64,000 nt of DNA from JAGAJR01 sp048463395 (GTDB lineage: Bacteria > Pseudomonadota > Alphaproteobacteria > RF32 > CAG-239), in NCBI GenBank assembly GCA_048463395.1, contig DBFWPL010000025.1, positions 1 through 64,000 on the forward strand, given 5' to 3'. Under the pieces are notes generated by a model. It did no database searches. It was not told the origin of the DNA and saw nothing but the letters and a program-made list of their open reading frames with translations. Each line of letters opens with the position of its first letter. The first letter of the stretch is position 1. The position numbers and the translations under genes were made by a program. This document shows positions 33,070 to 42,132 of the stretch, piece by piece.

Positions 33070-34114
33070 ATCCAATTACCTCGGCAACGGCTTTAAAGTG
33101 TTCTTGCGGAATGGCCTGATCCAAATCCACCGAAGCGAATAAGGCACGAGCCAATGGCGGGTTTTCAACAATAGGGACATTATTTTCTTCCGCCAATTCT
33201 CTAATGCGAAGAGCCAAATGGTCAAGACCTTTGGCAACAACGACCGGAGCATCCATTGTTTCCATTTTATATTCCAAAGCAACGGCGTAATGGGTCGGGT
33301 TGACGATAACCACGTCGGCTTTCGGAACATTGTCCATCATGCGGTGGCGGGCTCTTTCCATACGAACCTGTCGTATTCTGGATTTAACCAGAGGGTCGCC
33401 TTCCATTTGTTTGTATTCGTCTTTGACCTCTTGTTTGGTCATGCGTAATTTCTTCAAATGGCTGTATTTCTGCCAGGCGTAGTCGGCAAGAGCTATAATC
33501 AGCACGGCAATCAGAACCGTAAATATCAATAATACGACAACTTTATGAATAAAAGATAAAATTGCCATGGTATCCATGGTCGGCATTAAATTTATTTTCT
33601 CAAGGTAGGGGCGGATAACCAGAATACTAATGAACGTGATTACGGTAATCTTTATAATGCCTTTTAAGCTTTCCACGACTTTTTTCATATTAATAAATTT
33701 GGGAAGAGCGGCAAAAATGTTTAATTTGTTCCAATCGGGAAGGAGTTTTTTGGGAGCGTAAACAAAACCGGTTTGGGCAATACTGGCCGTTAGTCCCAGA
33801 ATCATAAAAATCAGGAACGGAATGCTGAGAATTTTCAACATTCCCATAACCGTTTGTCCGAAAAGAAACTGCAAATGTTTGGGGTCGGTCGGAATGCTTT
33901 CGGGATTTTCGATGAATTTAAGCGAAAGAGTATAAAACCATTTGAACATAAGCGGTAATAACAGCCAGACGACAAACAGCATTCCCAGTAACATCAGGAA
34001 GCTTTTGGCATCCTGAGAAATCGCCACATCGCCTTCTTCTTTGGCTTTGCTGATTTTTCGTTCCGACGGTTCTTCCGTTTTGGAGGCGTCATCGTCATCT
34101 TCCGCGGCTATCAT
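33038..34114 (-). CDS. flhB: Flagellar export switch protein FlhB
   Basis: The 358-residue protein has the charged N-terminus DDDDASKTEEPSERK, four membrane helices and the cytoplasmic domain with the self-cleaving N272-P-T-H275 motif. FlhB cleavage switches export from rod/hook to filament substrates. It is the last of fliQ-fliR-flhB in a leftward operon (nine-base gap from fliR) and overlaps the start of cckA. Confidence 0.96.
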   Translation of the reverse strand: MIAAEDDDDASKTEEPSERKISKAKEEGDVAISQDAKSFLMLLGMLFVVWLLLPLMFKWFYTLSLKFIENPESIPTDPKHLQFLFGQTVMGMLKILSIPFLIFMILGLTASIAQTGFVYAPKKLLPDWNKLNIFAALPKFINMKKVVESLKGIIKITVITFISILVIRPYLEKINLMPTMDTMAILSFIHKVVVLLIFTVLIAVLIIALADYAWQKYSHLKKLRMTKQEVKDEYKQMEGDPLVKSRIRQVRMERARHRMMDNVPKADVVIVNPTHYAVALEYKMETMDAPVVVAKGLDHLALRIRELAEENNVPIVENPPLARALFASVDLDQAIPQEHFKAVAEVIGYVMQLKNPQA

Positions 34115-34123
34115 CCGGCACCT

Positions 34124-34879
34124 CTATTTGGCAAACTGTTCCAAGCCTTCTTCATAATACTTCATAAACCAAAGTATCATCATCGGCATGGTGATTAAAA
34201 ACACGCCCAGTCCCAGATAAATTTGCAAGGGCAGGGATAAGAAGAAGATGTTTAGCTGCGGCATTAATCTGGAAACCAGTCCCATGCCGACATAAAACAC
34301 TATCGTAAAAGCGATGAACGGGGATCCGATTTTAAATCCCATGACGAAAGATTTGTTCATCGTATCGCTCAGAAAATTTGAGAAATCTTCGACCGGAAGC
34401 GGTGCACCGACACTGAAAATACGATAACTGTCGACAACGGCTTCCAACATGAGGTGGTGCAGATCCGTGATGAAAATAACGACAATAGCCAATAAACTTA
34501 AGAATGTTTCAATCACAACGGATTGGTTCATGCTGGTCGGGTCAAAAATCTGGGCATTGGAAAAACCGATGGCTTGTCCGGCGAAGTTTCCGGCCAGATT
34601 GAGTGCGGAAAAGAGTATTTGCATCAGGACACCGAAGAAAATTCCGATGGTTATTTCAAACAGGCAGATTTCTGCAAAATCCAAGAAATGCTTGGGTTGA
34701 ACAGGGAGATATTCATTCAGAAAAGGCACTAAAACAAAAGTCAGAGCCAAAGCTACGGAAAGACGGTATCTCATGTTGACGTAATTTGTCATAAAGCCCG
34801 GCATTATCATAACGGCCGAGCCTATTCTTAAAAATACGAGAACATAGCGATAAAGTTCCAGATTTAAAAGTTCTGTCAT
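34124..34879 (-). CDS. fliR: Flagellar export gate protein FliR
   Basis: This 251-residue, strongly hydrophobic protein has several membrane helices and the family pattern FLRIGSAVMIMPGF near the N-terminus, with AGQAIGFSNAQIFDP typical of FliR. It forms the FliP-FliQ-FliR export gate in the basal body. It lies three bases downstream of fliQ and nine upstream of flhB. Confidence 0.95.
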   Translation of the reverse strand: MTELLNLELYRYVLVFLRIGSAVMIMPGFMTNYVNMRYRLSVALALTFVLVPFLNEYLPVQPKHFLDFAEICLFEITIGIFFGVLMQILFSALNLAGNFAGQAIGFSNAQIFDPTSMNQSVVIETFLSLLAIVVIFITDLHHLMLEAVVDSYRIFSVGAPLPVEDFSNFLSDTMNKSFVMGFKIGSPFIAFTIVFYVGMGLVSRLMPQLNIFFLSLPLQIYLGLGVFLITMPMMILWFMKYYEEGLEQFAK

Positions 34880-34882
34880 TTG

Positions 34883-35149
34883 TTATCCGCCGCTTACGAT
34901 TTTATCAAATAAAGTATCCGTAAGTATTTTCATTTGTGAAAGCATGAACGGAAACAGCAAAATTAGAGTTACAAATACAGCCAGAATTTTAGGAACAAAG
35001 GCCAGAGTCATTTCCTGAATTTGGGTCAGAGCCTGAAAGATACCTACAATCAGACCAATAAACAAGGCTACCAGCAAAATCGGGCTGACAATCTTGATTA
35101 AGGTAAAAATCGCGTCTCGGGATATGTCTAATACTTCAACTTCATTCAT
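34883..35149 (-). CDS. fliQ: Flagellar export gate protein FliQ
   Basis: The 88-residue protein has two membrane helices and the FliQ core (SPILLVALFIGLIVGIFQA, then LTQIQEMTLAFVPK). It joins FliP and FliR in the export gate. fliP is not next to it; the upstream neighbour is an unrelated exported glycosidase-like gene 14 bases away, so the flagellar genes are split in this genome. Confidence 0.95.
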   Translation of the reverse strand: MNEVEVLDISRDAIFTLIKIVSPILLVALFIGLIVGIFQALTQIQEMTLAFVPKILAVFVTLILLFPFMLSQMKILTDTLFDKIVSGG

Positions 35150-35163
35150 CTGTCTGTCTCATT

Positions 35164-36276
35164 TTATTCCAGCGGGGTTTGTTTTTCAAAATAGCGGTGG
35201 TTTTCAATTCCGGTCAAAAATGCTCCGTCGTATCCGTTGTCTATAATTTTTTCAAAATTGCGACCCATGATTTTTTTCCATGCGTCATTCCAATATTCGG
35301 TAATTATGCTGTCATTGCTGACAAATGATATTCTCTTGAGCCATGCCGGATTTCCGATTTTCCAGCCGAGTTTGCGAAGATATGGGTTGTTTCTGATTTC
35401 GCTGACGTTAAATAAGGCAATAATTTGTCTGCGGGTACCGTTTTTTTTGAATTTCAACCGATCAACATCTTCCTGAGTGAGAACTTCCCGGTTATGAAAC
35501 AACGGATTGATAACGACAACATCGTAATTTGAATGACGGATGTCATCAATGAAACCTTCTTTATTTTTATATTCTTTATCGTTTATCAAAAAAGAGATGT
35601 TTTGAGCGTCTTGCAGGTTATAAATATTTTTGGCGTTTTCATTAATAACCGGTTGTCCGACAATGTGTTTGAAGGCTTCATCTTTGTTAATGAACGGATA
35701 GGTTAAACTACCCGTTGCCACGGCGTTTTCAATCGCTTTGTCAAAAGCTTTTCCGTTTCGGCAATGATCTATTGAAATAAGTTTGATTTTTTCATTGTGA
35801 ATAATCGGACTTATTTTTTGCGGTTGGCAAAATTGGTTATTTAAGACAATGGCATCTATATTTTGGACATAGGGTTGTACACCGTAACCTGAGGCGGCAT
35901 CTATTTCCGAAGCCGGTTGTTTTAATTTTGTCAGGAAGCTAGGATCTTTGGCGTTTATTTCTTTTTCTCGGGCAGCATTATAGCCTTCCAAATGATGTTC
36001 CCAGAGGCTTTTGCTTAAGAGTTCTTGTCCGTCGTGGACGATGATTTGAAAATCCTTATTTTTATTTTTTGCATAGCGGCTGAGTAAAATTAAATTATCC
36101 CGCATTTTTTCACGATAATTGATAATATGCCGCGGCGGTACTTCTATATCAAGGATGTCTTCCGCATAAGTATAAGGATTTTCCTGATTAAAACCGTATA
36201 ACCCGGTATCCGCACCTGCCGGAAAGGCAAGTGCGGTTAAAATACCGGAAATTATTAGGTTTCTATGTAATGACAT
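35164..36276 (-). CDS. Exported GH114/TM1410-like glycosidase-fold protein
   Basis: ATG 36276 gives 370 residues starting MSLHRNLIISGILTALAFPAGA, a signal peptide. The start lies inside the phosphoglucomutase gene (14-base overlap, same strand). The mature protein shows the pattern of the TM1410/GH114 family of TIM-barrel proteins: DAIVLNNQFCQ, DVVVINPLF, RQIIALFNVSEIRN and a final NGYDGAFLTGIEN strand with the conserved D. Family members are linked to hydrolysis of alpha-1,4-polygalactosamine or related exopolysaccharides. The assignment is by overall pattern and the substrate is unknown. Confidence 0.6.
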   Translation of the reverse strand: MSLHRNLIISGILTALAFPAGADTGLYGFNQENPYTYAEDILDIEVPPRHIINYREKMRDNLILLSRYAKNKNKDFQIIVHDGQELLSKSLWEHHLEGYNAAREKEINAKDPSFLTKLKQPASEIDAASGYGVQPYVQNIDAIVLNNQFCQPQKISPIIHNEKIKLISIDHCRNGKAFDKAIENAVATGSLTYPFINKDEAFKHIVGQPVINENAKNIYNLQDAQNISFLINDKEYKNKEGFIDDIRHSNYDVVVINPLFHNREVLTQEDVDRLKFKKNGTRRQIIALFNVSEIRNNPYLRKLGWKIGNPAWLKRISFVSNDSIITEYWNDAWKKIMGRNFEKIIDNGYDGAFLTGIENHRYFEKQTPLE

Positions 36277-37882
36277 CGGCTTTTTGTTTTCCTGTACGTT
36301 GAGCAATTTCAGCCGTGTTCATGGCAATTTCCAAAATACCTTTCAGCATTTGCCGAGGGTCTTCCAGAAGAGCTTGTGTTTCATACTTTTCAAGGTAAAC
36401 ACGCAGGGTAGCACCGCTTGATCCGGTTCCGGACAGGCGGTAAACGATACGTGAGCCATCCTCAAAGGTAATGACCAGTCCGTTTTTGGTTGAGGAGTGA
36501 TCAACCGGGTCGTTGTAAATAAACGGAGCGGCTTTGGCAACTTTATATGTTCCGAAAATTTGTCCGTTTAAAGACGGCAGTTTTTCTTCCAAGTCAGCCA
36601 TTAGTTTATCGGCGACTTCGGTGGAAATGCCTTCGAAGTCGAAACGCATATAATAACTGCGGCCGTATTTTTTCCAGTGTTCAAGCGTAATTTCCTCAAC
36701 GGATTTTCCGGTGGCGGCAATGATGTTGAGCCAGAACAGAACTGCCCAAATACCGTCTTTTTCGCGGATGTGGCTGGAACCTGTTCCGAAGCTTTCTTCT
36801 CCGCAGAAGGTAATTCTGTTGGAATCCATCAGGTTTACGAAATATTTCCACCCGGTTGGAACTTCGTAATAGCCGATGTTGTGGGCTTTGGCCACTCTGG
36901 AAACGGCTGAAGAAGTTGCGGCTGATTTGGCAACGCCGAAGATACCCTTTTTGTAAGCCGGAATGAGTTGATAGTTATCCGTTAAAATTGCCAAGCTGTC
37001 GCTCGGGGTAACGAAGAACTTTTTGCCCAGAATCATGTTGCGGTCGCCGTCGCCGTCATTGGCGGCTCCGAAATCCGGAGCTTTATCCGAGAACATTAGG
37101 TCAACCAATTCTTTGGCGTAAATCAGGTTCGGATCCGGATGTAAGCCGCCAAAATCAGGCAGCGGACGGAAGTTAACGACAGAACCTTTCGGTGCTCCGA
37201 GAATTTCTTCAAAAATTCTTTGGGCGTAAGGTCCGGTAACGGCGTTCATTGCATCGAATCTCATTGTAAAGCCGGATTGGAAAAGTTTTTTGATTGCCTC
37301 AAAATCAAAAATTTCCTGCATCATATTTACATAATCAACAACAGGGTCGATGATTTCAATCGTCATATCGCCGAGTTTTTGAGTGCCGATTTCAGACAGG
37401 TCAATGTCCGGAGCGTCAAAAATCTTATATTCTTTAATTTCCTTGGTATTTTGATAAATTTTATCGGTTACGCTGCTTGGAGCCTGTCCGCCGCTTTCAT
37501 TGGCATATTTAATGCCGAAGTCGCCGTTTTCTCCGCCCGGATTATGTGAAGCAGAGAGGACAAAACCGCCGTCAGCTTTGTTCTTTAAGATAATGTGAGA
37601 ACCGGCCGGCGTGGAAATAAAGCCGTCTTTGCCGATAATCAGTTTAGCAACGCCGTTGGCTGCAGCCATTTTTATGATTTTTTGGATGGCAACGTCATTG
37701 TAAAAACGTCCGTCGCCGCCGACAAGGTAAACTTTTCCGCTTAAGTCTCCGATAGTGTTGAAAATACTTTGCATAAAGTTTTCGACATAATTAGGCTGCA
37801 TGACGACTTTGGATTTTTTTCTTAAGCCGGCAGTACCCATTTTTTGGTCGGTATACGGGGTTGTCGCGATTGTTTTTATCAT
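36263..37882 (-). CDS. pgm: Phosphoglucomutase
   Basis: ATG 37882 after AGGAAATCTG gives 539 residues. The phosphoserine loop SASHNPGGENGDFG, the metal-binding GDGDRN, the GEESFG sugar-binding loop and the C-terminal RLSGTGSSGATLRVY phosphate-binding loop identify the alpha-phosphohexomutase superfamily, of the eukaryote-like glucose-specific type (TTPYTDQKMGTAGLRKK at the start). It interconverts glucose 1-phosphate and 6-phosphate, feeding UDP-glucose, glycogen and envelope polysaccharides. It overlaps the GH114-like gene. Confidence 0.95.
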   Translation of the reverse strand: MIKTIATTPYTDQKMGTAGLRKKSKVVMQPNYVENFMQSIFNTIGDLSGKVYLVGGDGRFYNDVAIQKIIKMAAANGVAKLIIGKDGFISTPAGSHIILKNKADGGFVLSASHNPGGENGDFGIKYANESGGQAPSSVTDKIYQNTKEIKEYKIFDAPDIDLSEIGTQKLGDMTIEIIDPVVDYVNMMQEIFDFEAIKKLFQSGFTMRFDAMNAVTGPYAQRIFEEILGAPKGSVVNFRPLPDFGGLHPDPNLIYAKELVDLMFSDKAPDFGAANDGDGDRNMILGKKFFVTPSDSLAILTDNYQLIPAYKKGIFGVAKSAATSSAVSRVAKAHNIGYYEVPTGWKYFVNLMDSNRITFCGEESFGTGSSHIREKDGIWAVLFWLNIIAATGKSVEEITLEHWKKYGRSYYMRFDFEGISTEVADKLMADLEEKLPSLNGQIFGTYKVAKAAPFIYNDPVDHSSTKNGLVITFEDGSRIVYRLSGTGSSGATLRVYLEKYETQALLEDPRQMLKGILEIAMNTAEIAQRTGKQKADVIT

Positions 37883-37983
37883 CAGATTTCCTTTATCTTT
37901 AATAGTGAAACGCATTGATTAATAATCTGGAGTTTATCACTTTGGTTTCTAAACTCAAGGATAAAGGTAGTTATTAATAACCA

Positions 37984-38511
37984 TTATTTTTTCAAGAGGG
38001 TTTGGCAGGCCTTATTTATCATTTTCGCAAAATAGGGATGGGTGAGATTTTGCTTAAGAGCCGTGTCCAAAAGCTGTTTTTGGCGTTTTGGCAAAGTCTC
38101 AGGGTTTTGCAGGGCGGATAAGTGTAAACCTAGGATTTTTAATGCTTGCTGCGGTGAATAGCTTGAATACAATTTGTCAAAGTTTTGTTGTTTGTTTATT
38201 TTTTTGTTGATGTGTGAAAGTGTAATTAAACTTTTTTGACCTGAGAAAAAGCGGCGAATCTGATACAGATATACAAGGTAACAGACCAAGCCAAGGCAAA
38301 GGCATCCGAACAGCCCCCGAGAGAGTGAGGTTGTGGAGATAGTCAGGCCATAGCCTGCGTAGAAAAGCATTCCCCAAGCAATGTTTAACATTGTGGTTTC
38401 GGGAATATAGAAAAAATTGCGATGAGGGTTCTGGTGAAAGATATTTTTAAGTAAAGCCGCGGTCAGAATAACCACTGCAGCGACAAACATTAAGAAACTC
38501 AGTTCTTTCAT
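37984..38511 (-). CDS. Membrane protein of unknown function downstream of mipZ
   Basis: The 175-residue protein has an N-terminal hydrophobic helix, a second and third helix around 40-85, and a soluble C-terminal domain with a predominantly helical pattern (SYSPQQALKILGLHLSALQ). It begins one base after the mipZ stop codon, suggesting co-translation. I recognise no named domain. A role near the division site is only suggested by the neighbour. Confidence 0.65.
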   Translation of the reverse strand: MKELSFLMFVAAVVILTAALLKNIFHQNPHRNFFYIPETTMLNIAWGMLFYAGYGLTISTTSLSRGLFGCLCLGLVCYLVYLYQIRRFFSGQKSLITLSHINKKINKQQNFDKLYSSYSPQQALKILGLHLSALQNPETLPKRQKQLLDTALKQNLTHPYFAKMINKACQTLLKK

Positions 38512-38512
38512 T

Positions 38513-39322
38513 CTATTCTTTCGGGCAAATAAACTCGGCTAACGCTTGGATTTCTCTTTTGGCGGCAACGTGGGAAACGCTCATGCGGCGTTTTAAAGCT
38601 TCGTCTCTCATATCCAAAACCGTCAATCCTTCCAAGAACATTTCTTTATAGATTACCCTGTCTTTCAGACCGGTTGAGAATCTAAAACCGTAAAGTTTAG
38701 AGAGTTTTTCCAGATATTCAAATACCAAGTGTTTATTTTTTGATTGTAATGCAGAAATTTTGTTGCCGACAACAATCCAGTTAAGGTAAGCGTGTCCCTG
38801 AGAGGCCAAATATTTTTTTACATCCCAGATATAGTTGGCGTAATGTCCCGGTTTGCCGATTTTTTGTTCCGTAAAGTCAATCTCTGCCAAAGCGTTTAAA
38901 TCAATCAAACTGTCTGAAATCGGAGTGATAAGCGTATCTGCAAATTTGTGAGCTTCTTCAAAAAGGTAGTTCTTGTTGCCCGGTGTATCAATGATGATGG
39001 CATCATAGGATGGGATGAGTTTTTGAATCTGCAGACGCACATTGCTGCGATCCGCCGGGATTAATTCATAACTTTCCTGCGGGTAAAAACGATAATGTAT
39101 CGGCATAGGCAGAGAGATTTTGTTTTTTTTGCAAAAGTTTTGGCGGTTTTCGATGTATTTGGATAATGTTCCCTGCCGACCGTCCATGTCAATCGTGGCA
39201 ACGCTAAATCCTTCTTTGAGCAGTTTAACGGCCAAGTGCATGGAGATTGTAGATTTTCCCGTTCCGCCTTTTTCGTTGCTGACAACGATGATATGGGCTT
39301 TCTTGCTAATATCGTCTATCAT
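38513..39322 (-). CDS. mipZ: Division-plane positioning ATPase MipZ
   Basis: This 269-residue ParA/MinD-family ATPase has a deviant Walker A (NEKGGTGKST), IDMDGRQGTLSKYIENR and IIIDTPG. The DxDGRQGTLxxYxENR signature is specific for MipZ, which forms gradients from the ParB-origin complexes and blocks FtsZ assembly near the poles in alphaproteobacteria. It overlaps the start region of the downstream membrane gene and touches the upstream carboxypeptidase gene. Confidence 0.93.
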   Translation of the reverse strand: MIDDISKKAHIIVVSNEKGGTGKSTISMHLAVKLLKEGFSVATIDMDGRQGTLSKYIENRQNFCKKNKISLPMPIHYRFYPQESYELIPADRSNVRLQIQKLIPSYDAIIIDTPGNKNYLFEEAHKFADTLITPISDSLIDLNALAEIDFTEQKIGKPGHYANYIWDVKKYLASQGHAYLNWIVVGNKISALQSKNKHLVFEYLEKLSKLYGFRFSTGLKDRVIYKEMFLEGLTVLDMRDEALKRRMSVSHVAAKREIQALAEFICPKE

Positions 39323-40536
39323 TAGTACTTACTATGTGCCAATAAAAGTTGTTTGTTGGTGTTTACTGCGACTACTATACATGACTTGTTTGATTTTTTC
39401 AAACCTTTACACGCTTCATCCGCATCATTTTTTTCAAACCCGATGATTTTTGAACGATAAACAATGGCGGCACCACTTTCAACGGGTTCTACGGCAATGT
39501 GTTTGTTTGAGAATCTGCGGGAAACTTCCTGTTCAATTTTTAAAGCATAGTTTCTGGCCTTGGTATAGTTGGAAAAGGCTCCTACCTGAATCCCGTAACT
39601 TCCTTCAGTCGGATTTTGTTCTTCGCCGGCGGAAATTTGCCGTGTTTTGTTGGCAGATTTAATGTTTTTTTCTTCCAATCGGGCATAAATGCTTGATTTA
39701 TTCAGGTTATCGTTCATTGCCAGTTTGGTTAAAGCTTTATCCATTAACTGAGAAACTTTTTGATCCCTGTTTTGGGCGGTTTTGTGCCCCATGGTAACGG
39801 CAATGACTCTTTGTCCGTCTCTTTGTGCTGAAGTGATGATATTGAAACCGGCGGCGGCGGTATATCCGGTTTTCATGCCGTCAGCCCCTTCAAATGATTT
39901 GAGAAGGTGGTTGTGGGTGTAAATGGTTTGACCTTTGTAGGTAAATTTTTTGCAGGAAAACCAAGAGTAATATTGTGGAAAATGGTGGTACATAGCCGCC
40001 CCGAGAAGAGCCATGTCCCGAGCCGTGGTTTTTTGAGCTTTGTTCGGCAAGCCGGAGGCGTTTTTGAATGTGGTGTTTTTCATGCCGAGCTCTTTGGCGA
40101 CTTTAGTCATGGTTCTAGCAAAATTTTCTTCCGTATACCCTAAGCCTTCTGCTAAAACGGTGGCACAGTCGTTGGCTGATTTGACAATAAGTGCCATAAT
40201 GGCGTCTTTGACTTTGATGGTTTCTCCGGCTTTCAGCCCGAGTTTTGACGGCGAACGGTTAGCCGCATTACGGGAAACGGGCAATTTATCTTCCAGTTTA
40301 ATCAGTCCCTTTTCAAGAGCGTCAAAGGTAATGTAAAGAGTCATTACTTTAGTCAATGAAGCCGGATAACGCAATGTATCTGCTGCAGATGAGGAAAGGA
40401 CTTCTCCGTTTTCGGCGTTGATGATAATAGAAGAGGTGGAGGCTGCGGCTTTTGATATATTGGATGTGCACAAAAATAAAGTGCAGATTGTGCACATTCC
40501 CAAATGCAACAGACTATTTCTTATTGTTTCTTTCAT
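39322..40536 (-). CDS. dacF: D-alanyl-D-alanine carboxypeptidase with SPOR domain
   Basis: The 404-residue protein starts with a signal peptide (to about KAAAST) followed by the S11 peptidase domain with all three penicillin-binding motifs: SLTK near 65, SAN around 122 and KTG around 225. A C-terminal SPOR domain (about 310-390, GIQVGAFSNYTKARNYA) should bind denuded glycan at the division septum. The enzyme trims the terminal D-alanine of peptidoglycan pentapeptides. Its stop overlaps the mipZ start by one base, linking it to division genes. Confidence 0.92.
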   Translation of the reverse strand: MKETIRNSLLHLGMCTICTLFLCTSNISKAAASTSSIIINAENGEVLSSSAADTLRYPASLTKVMTLYITFDALEKGLIKLEDKLPVSRNAANRSPSKLGLKAGETIKVKDAIMALIVKSANDCATVLAEGLGYTEENFARTMTKVAKELGMKNTTFKNASGLPNKAQKTTARDMALLGAAMYHHFPQYYSWFSCKKFTYKGQTIYTHNHLLKSFEGADGMKTGYTAAAGFNIITSAQRDGQRVIAVTMGHKTAQNRDQKVSQLMDKALTKLAMNDNLNKSSIYARLEEKNIKSANKTRQISAGEEQNPTEGSYGIQVGAFSNYTKARNYALKIEQEVSRRFSNKHIAVEPVESGAAIVYRSKIIGFEKNDADEACKGLKKSNKSCIVVAVNTNKQLLLAHSKY

Positions 40537-40669
40537 TTCCAGCTCTTCTGCCTTGAATTTTCTTTAAGTTAATTCTATGGCAAAATAGCAAATAAATTGT
40601 TAATTTTTGAATTATAAAAGATTTTTTTGAATACTTCTTTAGTCTATAAGAGATGTATAAAATTTTTGC

Positions 40670-40698
40670 TTGACTTTATTGCATATTCTCTGTAAAAC
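40670..40698 (+). promoter_or_regulatory. tRNA-His promoter
   Basis: TTGACT (40670-40675), 17 bases and TAAAAC (40693-40698) lie just before the tRNA. The spacing is ideal but the -10 is weak. Confidence 0.55.
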
Positions 40699-40710
40699 CC
40701 AATAGTCAAC

Positions 40711-40787
40711 GGCGAACGTAGCTCAGTTGGTAGAGCCCCGGTTTGTGGTACCGGTTGTCGTGGGTTCGAGCCCCATCGTTCGCCCCA
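40711..40787 (+). tRNA. tRNA-His (GTG anticodon)
   Basis: The sequence forms a cloverleaf with anticodon GTG between CCGGT/ACCGG arms, a normal T arm (GGGTTCGAGCCCC) and an encoded CCA. The extra 5' G at 40711 facing C (40784) is the G-1 identity element of tRNA-His. Its last 19 bases and following terminator recur at 41007-41066. Confidence 0.96.
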
Positions 40788-40828
40788 GTTTGAGAAAAAG
40801 CATCGTTTAATACGGTGCTTTTTTGTTT
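40769..40828 (+). repeat. 60-bp direct repeat, copy 1 (tRNA-His 3' end plus terminator)
   Basis: The last 19 bases of tRNA-His and the following 41 bases, including the terminator, match 41007-41066 with one substitution (T to C in the stem). It looks like an attachment-site duplication. Confidence 0.88.
40795..40824 (+). terminator. tRNA-His terminator
   Basis: AAAAGCATCG (40796-40805) pairs with CGGTGCTTTT (40813-40822), followed by T residues. Confidence 0.88.
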
Positions 40829-41006
40829 ATGGTTATCAGGGGCTCGAACCAAGGTTCGTCTGGCTCATAAGCTCACTTTCAGTTCGCTAACTCGCTGCGG
40901 TCACTCCATTTGTAACATTTGTTTCGCAGCACTGTCGTTTGCTCACAAACTAACAAATTGTCGTCTGTCGTCAAAAAACAATCCGCCGGATTGTTTTTTA
41001 TTCTCC
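40829..41006. other. 178-bp remnant between tRNA-His repeats
   Basis: No gene or complete transposon end is visible. The segment contains scattered short inverted pieces, for example ggggctcgaacc, which is complementary to part of the tRNA T arm, and AAACAATCC/GGATTGTTT at 40977-41000. It is probably the residue of a deleted element. Confidence 0.5.
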
Positions 41007-41066
41007 AGCCCCATCGTTCGCCCCAGTTTGAGAAAAAGCACCGTTTAATACGGTGCTTTTTTGTTT
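41007..41066 (+). repeat. 60-bp direct repeat, copy 2
   Basis: This second copy of 40769-40828 lacks the 5' tRNA. Its hairpin (GCACCG/CGGTGC then T-run) is a second terminator facing the leftward operon that ends at 41069. Confidence 0.88.
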
Positions 41067-41068
41067 TT

Positions 41069-41512
41069 TTAAGTAATGTCATCTTTTTCCATGTATATTT
41101 TCATAATATCGGAGAATGTCGGATATTCGGCTCGGGAAAGAAGATTTATTCTATCCGCAACGGCATAAGAATCTGTCTGTTTGTCATAGAAAATAATACT
41201 TTCGGAGATTCTACCTAAGACGGTTTTATTCCTGAAAAAGTCATAATCGGCATAAGTTTTGGCGATGCTTGCCAGGTCAGGAAAAACATATTCTTTTTCT
41301 TTCCGGTTGTGAGAAACGGTTCCATAAAGTTCGAGCCCGTTATAGATAAAACCGTCGGAGAGTTTTAGAAAGACTTTGTATTCGTCCGGAAGTTCCGAGA
41401 AGCCGTTATCGGTAAGGACGGTATTAATCATGTTAATCTTTTTATCATCGGCCGGAGAAAATGTTACGCAGCCGTTTTTTTGTTTAAAAACGTTTAAGCA
41501 GCGGCTAATCAT
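41069..41512 (-). CDS. SUKH/SMI1-KNR4-like protein, candidate immunity protein
   Basis: ATG 41512, eight bases after AAGGGAA, gives 147 residues. The region LPDEYKVFLKLSDGFIYNGLELYGT (about 36-60) is the conserved core of the SMI1/KNR4 (SUKH) superfamily, YrhA-like branch. Many SUKH proteins are cytoplasmic immunity proteins against nuclease toxins. The gene overlaps the 3' end of the HNH-nuclease-like gene by eight bases and is last in the operon, the usual toxin-then-immunity order. A non-immunity role remains possible, because SUKH proteins are also found outside such loci. Confidence 0.72.
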   Translation of the reverse strand: MISRCLNVFKQKNGCVTFSPADDKKINMINTVLTDNGFSELPDEYKVFLKLSDGFIYNGLELYGTVSHNRKEKEYVFPDLASIAKTYADYDFFRNKTVLGRISESIIFYDKQTDSYAVADRINLLSRAEYPTFSDIMKIYMEKDDIT

Positions 41513-42110
41513 TGTATATTTTCCCTTCAAAATAAGGTATAAATATTTTTTTGTGCAATCGCAGGAAGTTGTTGGTTATCTGCATATCAAAAATCTGGTG
41601 CAAATTATTGTGGGTCGGATGCGTTTTTATGAGCATAAGATTGTTAAAGCCGGTGTTGCCGTCGAAGTCAAGCGGAATCTTGAGATGGGTGTTTAAATTC
41701 TCTGGGGCAATGCCTTGTTTTAAGAAATTTATATCTTCCTCAGAAAGTCCGGCCTCCCGACATTCAGAAGTACAGGAGTAGGCGAGAAGTTTAAAAAACA
41801 TGATTCTGGAACGTTGATATTCTCCCAAGATTTTTTGCATATCCTGCCAAGACTGCGGATGATAACTTTTTTCAATCAATTCAAACTTAGAGAGTTTTAA
41901 CTCATTGATTTTCTTCTCAACCAGAGTTTTCATCTCTTGTTCGGAAATGGTTGAGATTTGTTTGGGAGATTGGGGTTCGTTTATTTCTTTATGAGGAGGA
42001 ATGTAGATTTCCAGTGTTTCTCCAACCAAATCCCCGTAAGCCGCAACCAAAGATGTTTTGGGTTTCTCTTCGGTTTTTGGCTGGTTGATTTGGTTGGACC
42101 ATTCCCACAT
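41505..42110 (-). CDS. Candidate HNH nuclease effector next to a SUKH gene
   Basis: The 201-residue protein has a polar N-terminal half with no signal peptide and a C-terminal segment with an HNH/treble-clef pattern: H142 in THLKIPL, D150-G151, N157-L158 and histidines H164, H167 and H171 (THPTHNNLHQ). This spacing resembles nuclease domains of polymorphic toxins. Position supports the reading: it follows a VirD4-like coupling ATPase gene by 22 bases and overlaps a SUKH immunity-type gene. I infer a secreted DNase with its antidote. The domain is divergent, so a structural protein of the secretion cluster is the alternative. Confidence 0.55.
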   Translation of the reverse strand: MWEWSNQINQPKTEEKPKTSLVAAYGDLVGETLEIYIPPHKEINEPQSPKQISTISEQEMKTLVEKKINELKLSKFELIEKSYHPQSWQDMQKILGEYQRSRIMFFKLLAYSCTSECREAGLSEEDINFLKQGIAPENLNTHLKIPLDFDGNTGFNNLMLIKTHPTHNNLHQIFDMQITNNFLRLHKKIFIPYFEGKIYND

Positions 42111-42132
42111 TATAAAATCCCGTGATTATTTG

